From positions 1 to 24,991 of the IMG/VR virus record IMGVR_UViG_3300025647_004194: a stretch of 24,991 nt of DNA, one strand, 5' to 3'. Of the stretch, positions 1 through 8,588 are shown in pieces; position 1 is the stretch's first letter; each line of letters starts with the position of its first letter. The DNA is from a virus. Under the pieces are notes generated by a model, which was given only the letters and a program-made list of their open reading frames with translations, ran no database searches and was not told the DNA's origin. Both the position numbers and the translations under genes were made by a program.

Positions 1-710
1 ACGTCGGCCTGGGCGTCCAGGTTGCCGCCCTGGGTTGCCGCAGCGCCCACGCGCGCTGCCTTGCCGGCCTTGTACATCGTGCCCGTGTTGGTCCAGTACC
101 AGCCGGCGAAGTAGCCACGAGAGGCCATCAGCGCCGCCGTGTTGGACACCAGCAGGTAGAGCCCGGCGTTGCCACCGATCGCCGCCGCCGCGTCCGGTGT
201 CGAGCACGTCATCGAGACGCGGATGCCCACCGCGCCCGCGGGCTTGTCGGTGAGCTGCTTGGTGGCCGCGTAGGCGTCCACGCCGCTATCGGGCCGACCA
301 TGGACAGCCGCCACCTCGATCCGGTTGGTGGTGCCCAGCGAGGTGTTCCCGCCCTTCTGGCCGGTGTTGCTCTCGGTGGCCCCGGTGAGGTCGAGCGTCA
401 GCGCTGGCGGGATCTTGATGGCTACCGAGTCCACCGCATCGGAGTCTGCGTCCAGCGTGATGGTCGCCACGTAGGTCACGCCAGCCACCACCGGCGTAAA
501 GGTCGGGCCAGCAACGGTTGCGTTGCTCAGCAGGTCGGTGCTGTCCGTCGTCGTGCCGTCGCTGTTGAGGCGCGAGAGCGTCCACGCGATTGTCGAGTAG
601 CCAGAAGACGAGGAGCCATCGAGCGTGACCAGCCCGAGGGTCGACGCGATCTGATCCGAGCCCGCATGAGCAATCGGGCCACCGCCACTGGGCTGAACCT
701 TCTGGCGCAT
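1..710 (-). CDS. Virion-associated protein with PKD/Ig-like domain (partial, 3' end outside window)
   Basis: The reading frame stays open from an ATG at 710 to the window edge, giving at least 236 residues, so the C-terminus is missing. GGAG lies about six bases before the ATG, inside the end of the upstream gene, whose stop is at 714-716. Residues about 17-85 resemble a PKD/Ig-like beta-sandwich: VTLDGSSSSGYSTIAWTL is followed by a run ending in GVTYVATITLDADSD. The rest is rich in Gly, Ala, Thr and Ser, with an aromatic patch (GYFAGWYW) near residue 205, typical of fibrous or adhesive virion proteins. It is last in the tail operon, after the tail hub-like gene, so a role in the tail tip, a fibre or a decoration is inferred. 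I recognise no specific family. Confidence 0.75.
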   Translation of the reverse strand, partial: MRQKVQPSGGGPIAHAGSDQIASTLGLVTLDGSSSSGYSTIAWTLSRLNSDGTTTDSTDLLSNATVAGPTFTPVVAGVTYVATITLDADSDAVDSVAIKIPPALTLDLTGATESNTGQKGGNTSLGTTNRIEVAAVHGRPDSGVDAYAATKQLTDKPAGAVGIRVSMTCSTPDAAAAIGGNAGLYLLVSNTAALMASRGYFAGWYWTNTGTMYKAGKAARVGAAATQGGNLDAQAD

Positions 711-713
711 GGC

Positions 714-1046
714 CTACTCCTGGACCAGTTCGACGGACACCGTGCCCGCCTGAGCCGCCACGAACACGCTGGTGATTCGCTTGGCCGGATCCGGGTAGAG
801 ATCGACCTCGATGCCGTTGGTGACCTGGGCGGCAGTCCAGGAGGAGCGGACCGCCCCGACGGCGCCACCATCCGCCGCGCCATCCTCGCTGGAGGCGTAG
901 TAGATGGCGCCATCCGCCTTGACGGTCACCCGCCTGGACTTGATGAGCGTGTTGAGCTTGAACTCCTGCCAGGTGGTGCCGACGCTGGTGTCGACCGCCG
1001 TGGCCCAAAGCTTGGTGGCGTCGAACAGGTCCGTGTTGGTGGCCAT
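714..1046 (-). CDS. Small virion-associated protein, function unknown
   Basis: The product has 110 residues and a clear Shine-Dalgarno (GAGGAG) about five bases before the ATG at 1046. It looks soluble and beta-rich, with no signal peptide or membrane segment. Two stretches suggest a compact beta-sandwich: TWQEFKLNTLIKSRRVTVKA in the middle and ITSVFVAAQAGTVSVELVQE at the end. Its stop is three bases before the start of the next gene, and its last codons carry that gene's ribosome site, so the two are probably translated together. A plus-strand lipoprotein gene separates it from the rest of the tail operon, so it may need its own promoter (see 1084-1093). A small tail or fibre-associated structural protein is the likeliest role. 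This is inferred from position only. Confidence 0.7.
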   Translation of the reverse strand: MATNTDLFDATKLWATAVDTSVGTTWQEFKLNTLIKSRRVTVKADGAIYYASSEDGAADGGAVGAVRSSWTAAQVTNGIEVDLYPDPAKRITSVFVAAQAGTVSVELVQE

Positions 1047-1083
1047 GGAAACTCCTCAAGTAGGGCAGCGCTGAGACGATGAG

Positions 1084-1093
1084 AGGATAACCT
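1084..1093 (-). promoter_or_regulatory. Candidate promoter element before the gene at 1046
   Basis: On the minus strand this reads AGGTTATCCT, containing a TATCCT -10-like hexamer. The eight bases ATAGGTTA (1088-1095) are identical to bases 21040-21047 before the portal gene. The site lies in the gap created by the plus-strand lipoprotein gene, where the downstream minus-strand genes would need a fresh start of transcription. No good -35 box is visible. Confidence 0.25.
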
Positions 1094-1130
1094 ATGAGCA
1101 GGCGTGCTGATACGCCGTCCAGGAGCCACC

Positions 1131-1424
1131 ATGTTGATCGCGCTTTTGTCAAGCCTTACGGGCTGTCGCGAGTCCATCGCCGACGACAACCTCACCCCCG
1201 CCGTCGAGGTCTACGGCTACCGCGAGAAGGCGACTTGTGGACCGCAGCACGACAGCATCGAGATCGACCTCGGCGCGGATGATGTCTGGGCTACTCAGGT
1301 GCGCGTGTGTCGAGACGGGTGCCTGACGAACCATTCCCGCTGGACCCTCTCAGCGCCCGGCGTGGTTGAGGTGGAGTGTCTCAGCGAAGAGACCGTCGAG
1401 GTCACTTGGCTCAGCGCTGGCTGA
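1131..1424 (+). CDS. Small secreted lipoprotein, moron-like; possible superinfection exclusion factor
   Basis: This gene opposes the surrounding operon. From the ATG at 1131, which has AGGAG five bases upstream, the product is 97 residues. It begins with a short hydrophobic stretch ending in the lipobox LTGC, so Cys12 would be lipidated and the protein anchored in a membrane facing outward. An in-frame GTG at 1104 would add nine residues including two arginines, giving a textbook lipoprotein signal, but its ribosome site is weak. Four more cysteines follow, enough for two disulfides, which fits an exported protein. The residue after the lipidated Cys is Arg, not the Asp that retains lipoproteins in the inner membrane of enteric bacteria. 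Small phage lipoproteins encoded near tail-tip genes, such as T5 Llp, block re-infection. That role is inferred; an outer spanin or a host-surface modifier are alternatives. A 5-bp-stem hairpin lies at 1101-1116. The stop is three bases from the convergent hub gene, with no clear terminator. Confidence 0.72.
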   Translation: MLIALLSSLTGCRESIADDNLTPAVEVYGYREKATCGPQHDSIEIDLGADDVWATQVRVCRDGCLTNHSRWTLSAPGVVEVECLSEETVEVTWLSAG

Positions 1425-1427
1425 GGG

Positions 1428-2960
1428 TCAGCGGCGAGAGTTAGGCGTCCTGTCGATCAGGTCGACAGCCACCGTTGCCGCTGCCTCTCCATACTGGATG
1501 GACCGGATCACTGCCTTGTGGTCCGAGATGCCCCATGTATCGGTATTCAGAAGGAAGACCATCCCGGCCCTGAGCAGCGGCAAGACATCAGGCACAGCGT
1601 AGAAGGTCAACTGTCGGCGCTGAAGTGCGAGCCTGGATGCTCGAGCGCGAAGCAGCCCGTAGGCTGTACCTGAGTCATGTACGGCCGTCGTCTTCAGCGG
1701 CTTTTCTGCCCTGACCTTGTTGCCCCCGAGTTGATAGGCCAGCAGGCAAAGGGCATCGTTCGTGTGATCGATGGTGGCCGAACCATCATACGCTCCCGAT
1801 TGCATGTTGTAGTCGTAGAGGAGAGAGAAGCTCGTGTAGGTGGCGTCCGCGTCCGAAAAGGTCATCGGCCCAACTCGGTGCAGTTCCTGCCCCTCGGTCA
1901 GGGTGCATTCAGGCTCTCGAACATGAGGATCGCTGTAGGCGAAGTACAGCCCCTCAGAGCCCATGACCTCCACAATCGGGAAGACCGGTGCCAGCCGCTG
2001 GCGAATGAGATCCAGCGCCCCGACCTCTTCGTCAACCCAGAACCCGCACTGAAAACGGTCCAGGCGCTTGAGGGTGGGCTGCATGGCATCCCAATCCACC
2101 TTCTCCCCAGAGTCCTGAAGGAGGCGGGCAAGAACACCCGAGGCCCTAAGTGCAGGCTTGGAGAAGTCGTTGTAAGCCCTCGTACCGCCGCGAGTAGCGT
2201 CCCAGGTGTAGCCGCCGTTCGCGGCCCTGTAGACGGTTCCTGACGAGACGTAGGAGTAGGATCCGCCCGTGTTGCTGTCCGTAAACGGGTTGGCGACCAC
2301 GGGCCCACCATCGTCCTCGTAGACTGAGATCGAGCCAAGGTCTGGCAGGAGGTGGCCGCACAGCACCAAGCGGTCTGAGCCAGACACGGCGCCTACCTTG
2401 TAGGCAGGGACCCGCTTGGCGTCCCCGTAGACGAACACCCGCTTACGCCCCACAAGGCTGGAGATCGCGCCGGCCACGGTATCTGTCAGCGGGTCGGCCC
2501 AGACATCGCCCATGTCGATGGTATCGCCGCCTACATTGGCACCCGCCACACTGCCGAGCCCCTCGAGCACCAGCACGGTGAGTTCGCCCACCTTGCCCAT
2601 CTGGAGGTTCTGGATGCGCCCATCAGCCAGCAGGATGCGCCGCTGTTCGTAGCCCGTTGTGTCCCCCATCATGATGGCAAGCTCGCCCTTTCCTGATGCT
2701 ACCGCGCGCCAGTCTGCCGCCTTCACAGCAAGGTCTTCGGAGGTCAGGACCGATACCTGGGCCTGCTGAAAACTGGCTGAGGAGTCCAAGGAAAACAGGT
2801 CCACCTCCTCGCCATAGACCGGGTCCGAGGTGAGGATGGCGTCGAAGGCATAGACCTGCCCCGATGCGCTGGTCAGGGTCGTGGGACGCGTGGCCGCCCG
2901 GATCACCGTCCCATCAGGGAGGCTGACGGTGAGCAGCCATACCAGTGGGGTGCCAGCCAC
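1428..2960 (-). CDS. Tail hub / tail-tip baseplate-like protein
   Basis: The 510-residue product starts with GTG at 2960, with GAGGAG about eight bases upstream and only two bases after the preceding stop. The N-terminal 130 residues are beta-rich (LLTVSLPDGTVIRAATRP). A central region carries Gly/Ser/Tyr-rich loops. The C-terminal 90 residues (LTFYAVPDVLPLLRAGMVFL, then a strand-rich finish) resemble the barrel domain of tail hub proteins, in which a substrate-path or start-position phrase is followed by a short insertion phrase. It lies directly after the fibre-like gene and near the end of the tail operon, where siphophages encode hub and tip proteins. The family assignment rests on architecture and position rather than a diagnostic motif; a gene transfer agent-like baseplate component is an alternative description. 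It converges with the lipoprotein gene three bases away. Confidence 0.6.
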   Translation of the reverse strand: MAGTPLVWLLTVSLPDGTVIRAATRPTTLTSASGQVYAFDAILTSDPVYGEEVDLFSLDSSASFQQAQVSVLTSEDLAVKAADWRAVASGKGELAIMMGDTTGYEQRRILLADGRIQNLQMGKVGELTVLVLEGLGSVAGANVGGDTIDMGDVWADPLTDTVAGAISSLVGRKRVFVYGDAKRVPAYKVGAVSGSDRLVLCGHLLPDLGSISVYEDDGGPVVANPFTDSNTGGSYSYVSSGTVYRAANGGYTWDATRGGTRAYNDFSKPALRASGVLARLLQDSGEKVDWDAMQPTLKRLDRFQCGFWVDEEVGALDLIRQRLAPVFPIVEVMGSEGLYFAYSDPHVREPECTLTEGQELHRVGPMTFSDADATYTSFSLLYDYNMQSGAYDGSATIDHTNDALCLLAYQLGGNKVRAEKPLKTTAVHDSGTAYGLLRARASRLALQRRQLTFYAVPDVLPLLRAGMVFLLNTDTWGISDHKAVIRSIQYGEAAATVAVDLIDRTPNSRR

Positions 2961-2962
2961 GG

Positions 2963-5902
2963 TCAGAGCTCCTCGCTCAGGATGAGTTGGTCAATACGGG
3001 CCAGCCCGGTGCTGAGCTCACCGCGCTGGTTGGGTCGGGAAAGGGTCCCCTCGACCCGGACGAGCCTCAGGGTGTCGATATCCGAGGTGTCTCGCCAAAA
3101 GGCGATCGGAGTCTTCGACCCCTCGATGGCCGCGTAGAAGGCCGCGATCTTTGCTCCCTGCTGCCCGTGCCCGGAGTGCATCGCATTGATCGGGTCCCAC
3201 TGGATCAGGACCTGGTAGCGACGAGGACCAGTGCGGGAAGAGAAGCGATAGCCCGCCGTGCTCTCCTCAAGAGAGACGTTTGGCGCCGTCCGGTCCGAGA
3301 AGTTGTGGCTGTACGCGATGTCGGGCTCGTGGCCTTCTCCCCAGATAGGGGTTCCGATCCGCAGGTCTCCGTCAGCCGTGTCCTGGGCAGGGATGAGGAT
3401 GCTCGCGTAGCGGTAGCGCTGGGTGAGGCCCATGACCGCGCCAGCCCTGTCGCTGAAGATGTAGAAGGTGGAGGCAGGGACTCCGCTGAAGTCGACCCCC
3501 TCGACGTAGATCGTCTGCTGGTCGTTGTCCGTGATCTCGTATGTGTCGTCAGCCACGGTGATGAAGTAGCGGTGGGCGTCCCCGTCCGACCTGAACTGAC
3601 CCGGGATCCACGTCCCAGACGAGGGGCCGATGAAGCCCGGCCCTCGGTTGCCCGTGCTGGTGGTCCCCGTGGCGATCTGGGTGGTCATCGCCTGAGAGAC
3701 GGACGGTGCGCCCCATGAGTCGGTGGCGTTCATCTCGAACGTGATGGTGCGAGCGTTGGTGCCGAACATGGCGACGTGCTTGGCAGTGAAAACGTTGTTC
3801 ACTCCTGCGTCGAAGACCACCCTCAAGGCGGTTCCATCCGACGTGGATCGGAGCTGGCGAGAGGGCCGGAACTCGCGCCAGAGGTTCCGCTTGTCGTAGC
3901 TGTAGGCCGTCTGGAGCGTGTAGCTGTCTCCCGGCATCCCTGCACCGTTCATCCCAGCAAGGAGCAGGCCGTCCGTCAGGTACATGGGGTGTGCCGCCTG
4001 GAGAGGCCGACCCGTCAGGTCACCCGGGTTGGTGAACCCTGAAGCCATGCCAGTATCGTTGTCGCTGGTCTCGAGCAGAAGGATCTGCCAATTGACCGCG
4101 TACGAGCCGGCCTCGCCCCCAAAGGCGAGAATGTTCGACGCGCCCACGTCCTCGACCACGGTGGCACCATTGATCTGATTGGTCCAAAGTTGGTCGGCGT
4201 CTTGCTTGGTCCAAAGACTGATCTGGCCCTGGCCAGCGGTGGAGTCATGCTGGAAGGCGATCTTGATGTCCGTCCATTCCGTCATCGTCAGGGAGACAGA
4301 ACCCAGGGAGTTCCCAGGCCCATCCGTCACCTCGAAGCCGGTGGTGTCGAACTTGCACTGGACGAACTGCTGGTTCACTCCATCCGTGATGGCGAACTTC
4401 AGCTTGGAGCAGTGGAGGGTCTTGCTGCCGCCCGTGTTCACCCGAAGACGGAAGCGGAGACGACGTGAATCTCCGGCCGAAGGGTTCCAGAAGGTTGCCG
4501 GCGCGCTGTAGAGGGTGTTGTCCGCCGCTGTTCCGATCAGCCGGAGCGTCTGCTGGTTCGTGATCGTAGCGCCGGCTCCGAGCGTTGCAGCGGTCCAGCC
4601 GAGGGCGTCAGGATAGTCGACGGGAACGTAGGTGTGGCCGTAGGGCTTGGCATCCGAGCGGACGACCTCACTGGTGTTGTCGTACTCGCCGAAGATCAGG
4701 GCCAGGACGTTGTGGTCGGAGCCCGTGTCAGCCTGGGTGGTGACCAGCATGACGCACTGCTCGTGCCACGAACCCACGACCATGGAGGCGAACGCGTTGG
4801 CGGTGGGAGTGTCGCCGAGGTCAAACACGGCATCCGAGTCGATGAGCGTGAAGGTGGCGCCATCGTCCACGGAGACAGCGATCTCCATGTTGGCCGCATT
4901 CGATGCCGTCGTGTTGAAGCCCCAGACGAAGATGGTCCCATCGTCCCGGCAGCAGATGGCCTGGATGCCGTCGTAGTCCCCGACCTGGCCCTGGACCGTC
5001 TCACCGAACCCACCGCCCGGGATGATCTCCGTGACCTCGGCGTTGACGGTGCCCTTGGTGACCATCAGGACCCTTCCGGTCTTCGTCACGCAGGTCTGGG
5101 GGTTGGGCCCCGTCTTCGTTGCGTGGGTCCCCGTCAAAACGAAGTTGACTCCACCATCGTAGGAGGTCCAGACCTCAAGCTTGTCTCCGGTCCCGTGGTG
5201 GTCGATCACCGCCACGAGGACATCGCCCACCACCTCGAGGGAGGCGTTGTTGTGCCCGTAGGAAGTGTCACCCACCAGGGCGTTAGTGGAGAGGAGGGCC
5301 CAGGTGACTCCCAGGTCATCCGAGTACCAGGTGTCCCACTGGTGGCCGATGTTCCCTGCCACGAGGGCGATCAGCCGACCCGTCGCCAGGACGGCCAGCC
5401 CGTACTGGTCGCGGAGAAAGTCAGACGAGGCACCCGTCGTGGTCTCCGTCAGGACACCCGCGTTGTCGATGCGGTTGAACTTGCAGACCGAGCCGGTTCC
5501 CTGGATGAGGAAGCCTAAGCTCCCGTCGGAGAGCTGGCGGGGGACCGAGCACGTCCGACGGTTCGCCACGTAAGCGGAGACGGGGCTGGTGACACGGGCC
5601 AGGACGGGCGTGTCGGTGAACCCTCGGTACTCCGTGGAGGCATCCGAGGTGTTCTTCCACAGCTGGGCGGCCCCAGACCCCGCAGGGTGGGAGACGCTCG
5701 GGCCCGTGGGGTTGCCTCCCGACTGAAGCAGGATGTCAGCATCCACCGCAGCCAGGGGCTCGCCCGCAGGACGGAGCCGAAGCACACCCTTGTTGGCGGT
5801 GGCCGGGGTGGCCGGCTGGGTGGTCAGGCCAGCCTCGGACGTGGAGCTCAGCACGTTGGCCGGAACGTGGAGGTGGTCAGGACGGAGGAAGATGGTGGCC
5901 AT
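2963..5902 (-). CDS. Large tail fibre / adhesin with Asp-box (BNR) repeats and lectin-like domain
   Basis: The product has 979 residues and its ATG overlaps the tape measure stop (TGATG). After a leader of about 100 residues, three Asp-box motifs of the sialidase-type beta-propeller appear: SDDLGVTW near 194, SYDGGVNF near 247 and SVDDGATF near 344. Residues about 430-615 look like a LamG/concanavalin-type jelly roll (SRRLRFRLRVN, WTDIKIAF, QGQISLWTK). The last 120 residues (YRFSSRTGPRRYQVLIQWDP onward) resemble a distal tail protein-type domain that could anchor the chain to the tail tip. The layout suggests a receptor-binding fibre that recognises or trims a surface glycan. Asp-boxes are structural, so they do not by themselves show enzyme activity, and I see no convincing sialidase active site. 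The position between tape measure and hub supports a tail-tip location. Confidence 0.7.
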   Translation of the reverse strand: MATIFLRPDHLHVPANVLSSTSEAGLTTQPATPATANKGVLRLRPAGEPLAAVDADILLQSGGNPTGPSVSHPAGSGAAQLWKNTSDASTEYRGFTDTPVLARVTSPVSAYVANRRTCSVPRQLSDGSLGFLIQGTGSVCKFNRIDNAGVLTETTTGASSDFLRDQYGLAVLATGRLIALVAGNIGHQWDTWYSDDLGVTWALLSTNALVGDTSYGHNNASLEVVGDVLVAVIDHHGTGDKLEVWTSYDGGVNFVLTGTHATKTGPNPQTCVTKTGRVLMVTKGTVNAEVTEIIPGGGFGETVQGQVGDYDGIQAICCRDDGTIFVWGFNTTASNAANMEIAVSVDDGATFTLIDSDAVFDLGDTPTANAFASMVVGSWHEQCVMLVTTQADTGSDHNVLALIFGEYDNTSEVVRSDAKPYGHTYVPVDYPDALGWTAATLGAGATITNQQTLRLIGTAADNTLYSAPATFWNPSAGDSRRLRFRLRVNTGGSKTLHCSKLKFAITDGVNQQFVQCKFDTTGFEVTDGPGNSLGSVSLTMTEWTDIKIAFQHDSTAGQGQISLWTKQDADQLWTNQINGATVVEDVGASNILAFGGEAGSYAVNWQILLLETSDNDTGMASGFTNPGDLTGRPLQAAHPMYLTDGLLLAGMNGAGMPGDSYTLQTAYSYDKRNLWREFRPSRQLRSTSDGTALRVVFDAGVNNVFTAKHVAMFGTNARTITFEMNATDSWGAPSVSQAMTTQIATGTTSTGNRGPGFIGPSSGTWIPGQFRSDGDAHRYFITVADDTYEITDNDQQTIYVEGVDFSGVPASTFYIFSDRAGAVMGLTQRYRYASILIPAQDTADGDLRIGTPIWGEGHEPDIAYSHNFSDRTAPNVSLEESTAGYRFSSRTGPRRYQVLIQWDPINAMHSGHGQQGAKIAAFYAAIEGSKTPIAFWRDTSDIDTLRLVRVEGTLSRPNQRGELSTGLARIDQLILSEEL

Positions 5903-8118
5903 CAGGAAAGCACTCCGAGGCCAGACATGCCCACTTCGGGGCCGCCTTGCCGGTTTGCACGCACGGTGGCGACGATCTGGCCCCCACTACGCAGGTCGGT
6001 TCGGATGATCTCGCGGGCCTCAAGACGGCCGATCTGCAAGGAGACCCTGCTCGAGGAGCCTCCCCCACCATCGCCCCCGGCCTGAAGGTCTCGGATGCCC
6101 TCGGCGCCCAGCCGCTCCGTGGTCGACCGATCCAGCACCGCCTCGCCTGGCAGCAGGTCAGCGGTCACGATGCCGCCCTGGTGAAACGTGGGCTGCTGAC
6201 GGGCCACGATGCCCGCCTGTACGGCGCCGAGGATGCCGATACCGACGCCAGCGATAGCGCCAGCAATCGGGCCCAACTGAGCGACGGCCTGCGTGATGGC
6301 CACCGCCGTGTTGACCGTGATCTGGAGGAGGGCGGCGATCTTGTTGGCGATGAAGGCCTCACGCGCGGCCTTCTTCTCAGCCTTGATGCGCTCGCGGAGC
6401 ACCTTCTTCTCCTCGCTCAGTCGCTCCCGCTCAGCCTTGATGGCCTGCTTCTTCTCCTCGCGACTGAGATCCGTGCGCTCATTGATGTCCGCGCGGAACT
6501 GAGACATGCCCTCTTCAGCGAGCCGGTCGAGCTCCATCTGCAAGGCCTCAGCGTTGGCGAGGCGCTCGTCCTGGGCGGCCTGCGCCAGCATGGAGATCGC
6601 CGCCAGCGTGTCCTGCGCTGCCGAGATGGTCGCCGTCTGGAAGTCCGCGTTCCGCTGTGCAGCCTCCTCCTGAGCCAGCATCTCGGCCTCTCGACGGGCG
6701 TCGATGTTGGCCTGGTTGGCCTCACGGATGAGCTTGAGGTCCTCGAGCATCCGGTCGAGCTCTTCCTGGGCGGCCTTCTCGCTCTCCTCGGCCGCCTTGG
6801 CCTCAAGGGCAGCCTGCTCCTCGGTGAACTGCCGCAGGGCCGCAGCGCGGGCGGCGTCGGCCTGCTGAACGTCGCCGGTCCTCGCCTCGAGTTCGTCGAT
6901 GAGCTCGAGCTGCTTCTCCAACTCCTGCACGATCTGCTTGTGCGGGTCGCTGGTCTTGTCGATGATGTCCTGGAGTTTCTCAGCGGCTGCCGCCTGGTCC
7001 TTGAGGGCCTTTTCCTGCTCGCGGATGGCCTTCTCAGCGTCGGCCTTCTTGAACTCCTTTCTGACGGCCTTGACCCCCTCGGCAACCTCGGACAGCGTGT
7101 CCAACTCATCGCCAGCGGCATCGATCTCGGCTGCGAATCCAGCCATGGCGTCCGCGTCATCTTCCAGCGCCGAAGCCAGGGTGACCGCCGCCTTGCGGGC
7201 TTCCTCGATCTGGCCCAGGCCGGTGAACTGGCCGAACGCCTTGGTGATACCCGTCACCTCCTTGGAGGCCTCAGCCAGCGTCACAATGAGCTGAGACATC
7301 AGGCTGATTGTCTCAGCCACCTCGGGCGTTAGGCCTGCACCGAAGGCGAGTGTTGCCTGGTCCGTAGCGATCTTGAGGTCCTGCATCGCCAGGTCCATCT
7401 CGGCAGAGGCGCCCTGGGCGTTGTCGAAGGCGGCCGAGAGTTCCGCGGTACGAATGCGTCCCTCGGTGAGGGCTTCGCTGCTGTTGCCCAGCGCCGCCGC
7501 GATCTCAGAACCGCGAGCTCCGAACAGCGCCGCCGCCGCCGCCGCCTGCTCCGTCTCGCTGTCCAGGTTGCCGATAGCGTCGAGCGTGTCCGCGAGGATG
7601 GCGTCCATGTCGCGCAGGTTGCCGCTGCTGTCCTCGATGGAGATCCCGAAGTCCTCGAAGACCTTGGCCGAAGCGCCGCCCAGACGATGAGCCTCACCCG
7701 CCCGCAGCACGAAGGCAGCGAGCCCGGCTTCCATCTGCTCGAGGCCCGAGCCGCCACGGCTGGCCGCATCACCGAGAGCAAGCAGCGTCTCCTGGGAGAG
7801 GCCCACCCTTCGGCTCAGGATGTTCATGTCGTCGACCATGACGCTGGCAGCGTTGGCCAGCTCAAACGTCGCCTTGGCAGCCACAGCCACAGCAGCAGCC
7901 AGCGCCGAGCCTGCCGCCGCCGTCTTCTTCATGGCGTCAGCCGCAGCCTTGGACTCCTTCGCTACGTCCCGGGTCTCCTTCTCCTGCTTGTCGAGTTCCT
8001 TCGCAGTCTCGCGCGAGGACTTGCCGAGATCCGCAGTGGCCTTCTGGGCGCGCTCTACACCCTTCTCAAGGTCGGTGGTGTCCGCGGTGTAGCTGATCTT
8101 TACTTCTTGGTCGGCCAT
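5902..8118 (-). CDS. Tape measure protein
   Basis: The product has 738 residues and is the third longest chain in the window. Translation in this frame could extend back to 8400, but that stretch overlaps a real gene and reads like noise. The ATG at 8118 overlaps the upstream stop (TGATG) and gives the proper-looking start MADQEVKISYTADTTDLEKG. Residues 80-250 contain the Ala-rich LSRRVGLSQETLLALGDAAS section seen in many tape measures. A long charged coiled coil covers about 330-610. A hydrophobic helix pair follows (IAALLQITVNTAVAITQAVA, then GAIAGVGIGILGAV), and the end carries FHQGGIV and LPGEAVLDRSTTERLG, typical of this family. The protein sets tail length and passes through the tail during DNA ejection. 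At roughly 0.15 nm per residue, the family rule, the tail would be near 110 nm. Confidence 0.93.
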   Translation of the reverse strand: MADQEVKISYTADTTDLEKGVERAQKATADLGKSSRETAKELDKQEKETRDVAKESKAAADAMKKTAAAGSALAAAVAVAAKATFELANAASVMVDDMNILSRRVGLSQETLLALGDAASRGGSGLEQMEAGLAAFVLRAGEAHRLGGASAKVFEDFGISIEDSSGNLRDMDAILADTLDAIGNLDSETEQAAAAAALFGARGSEIAAALGNSSEALTEGRIRTAELSAAFDNAQGASAEMDLAMQDLKIATDQATLAFGAGLTPEVAETISLMSQLIVTLAEASKEVTGITKAFGQFTGLGQIEEARKAAVTLASALEDDADAMAGFAAEIDAAGDELDTLSEVAEGVKAVRKEFKKADAEKAIREQEKALKDQAAAAEKLQDIIDKTSDPHKQIVQELEKQLELIDELEARTGDVQQADAARAAALRQFTEEQAALEAKAAEESEKAAQEELDRMLEDLKLIREANQANIDARREAEMLAQEEAAQRNADFQTATISAAQDTLAAISMLAQAAQDERLANAEALQMELDRLAEEGMSQFRADINERTDLSREEKKQAIKAERERLSEEKKVLRERIKAEKKAAREAFIANKIAALLQITVNTAVAITQAVAQLGPIAGAIAGVGIGILGAVQAGIVARQQPTFHQGGIVTADLLPGEAVLDRSTTERLGAEGIRDLQAGGDGGGGSSSRVSLQIGRLEAREIIRTDLRSGGQIVATVRANRQGGPEVGMSGLGVLS

Positions 8119-8588
8119 CAGATCTCCAGGTCCAGCGTCTCGGTGCCGGTGTCGCCGTCTCGGATCGGCCGACTGGGGCCAGGCTTGGTCAGGCCGTTCA
8201 TGATCTCGCGGGTCAACTCCGCGACGAACTGAGGAAGCAGCTGCCTGTTCACATGGTCGGTGAGGCGCTGCACCTCGCGCGGGGAGTTCTTGCTCCTGCG
8301 GACGTAGCCCACGTAGGGCTTGCCGCTGCGCCAGCCTCGCGCCTCGTTGAGGATGGTGATGCGCGGGCCTCTCATCGTGCTGTCGATGCGCTCCGTCCAC
8401 GCATCGTAGGAGACCAGCCGAGGGGCGTCAGCCGGTCGGCCCTCGTACTTCCAGCCCACCCACGGGTTCTGAAAGCCCTCACGGAAGCGCCTCGCCCACT
8501 TCTTGAGCACAGCCCGCTCAGCCTGAGACAGCCTGCGACCGAGCGTCTTGGTGCTGGGCGTGGTGGTGGTGATCTTCACGTCAGCCAT
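8118..8588 (-). CDS. HK97 gp10-like tail/connector protein, copy 2
   Basis: The 156-residue protein overlaps its upstream neighbour by eight bases (ATGGCTGA) and the tape measure gene by one. Its middle (ITILNEARGWRSGKPYVGYV) matches the pattern of HK97 gp10-type proteins, in which a beta hairpin with Gly-rich turns ends near a Tyr-Val-basic stretch. It is a diverged paralogue of the gene at 8581-9033: both have an early LSQAER/LTLAER helix followed by VLKKWA/VLRRWA, and both end in a long C-terminal helix preceded by QLLPQFV/RLIPQI. The usual family position is the head-tail connector region; here both copies sit just before the tape measure, which is unusual. A minor tail or tail-completion role is inferred. 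Confidence 0.65.
   Translation of the reverse strand: MADVKITTTTPSTKTLGRRLSQAERAVLKKWARRFREGFQNPWVGWKYEGRPADAPRLVSYDAWTERIDSTMRGPRITILNEARGWRSGKPYVGYVRRSKNSPREVQRLTDHVNRQLLPQFVAELTREIMNGLTKPGPSRPIRDGDTGTETLDLEI

Noticed and set aside
286-1152. 288-codon minus-strand frame across 286-1152
   Set aside because: It is out of frame with two better-supported genes at 1-710 and 714-1046, is rich in His, Arg and Trp, and runs through the lipoprotein start.
5947-7332. 461-codon plus-strand Leu/Gly/Arg-rich frame
   Set aside because: Antisense shadow of the tape measure gene, with Leu-rich composition mirrored from its coiled coil.
8119-8400. N-terminal extension of the tape measure frame
   Set aside because: It overlaps the gp10-like gene fully, and its His/Arg/Gln-rich reading is noise; the TGATG junction at 8118 gives the proper start.
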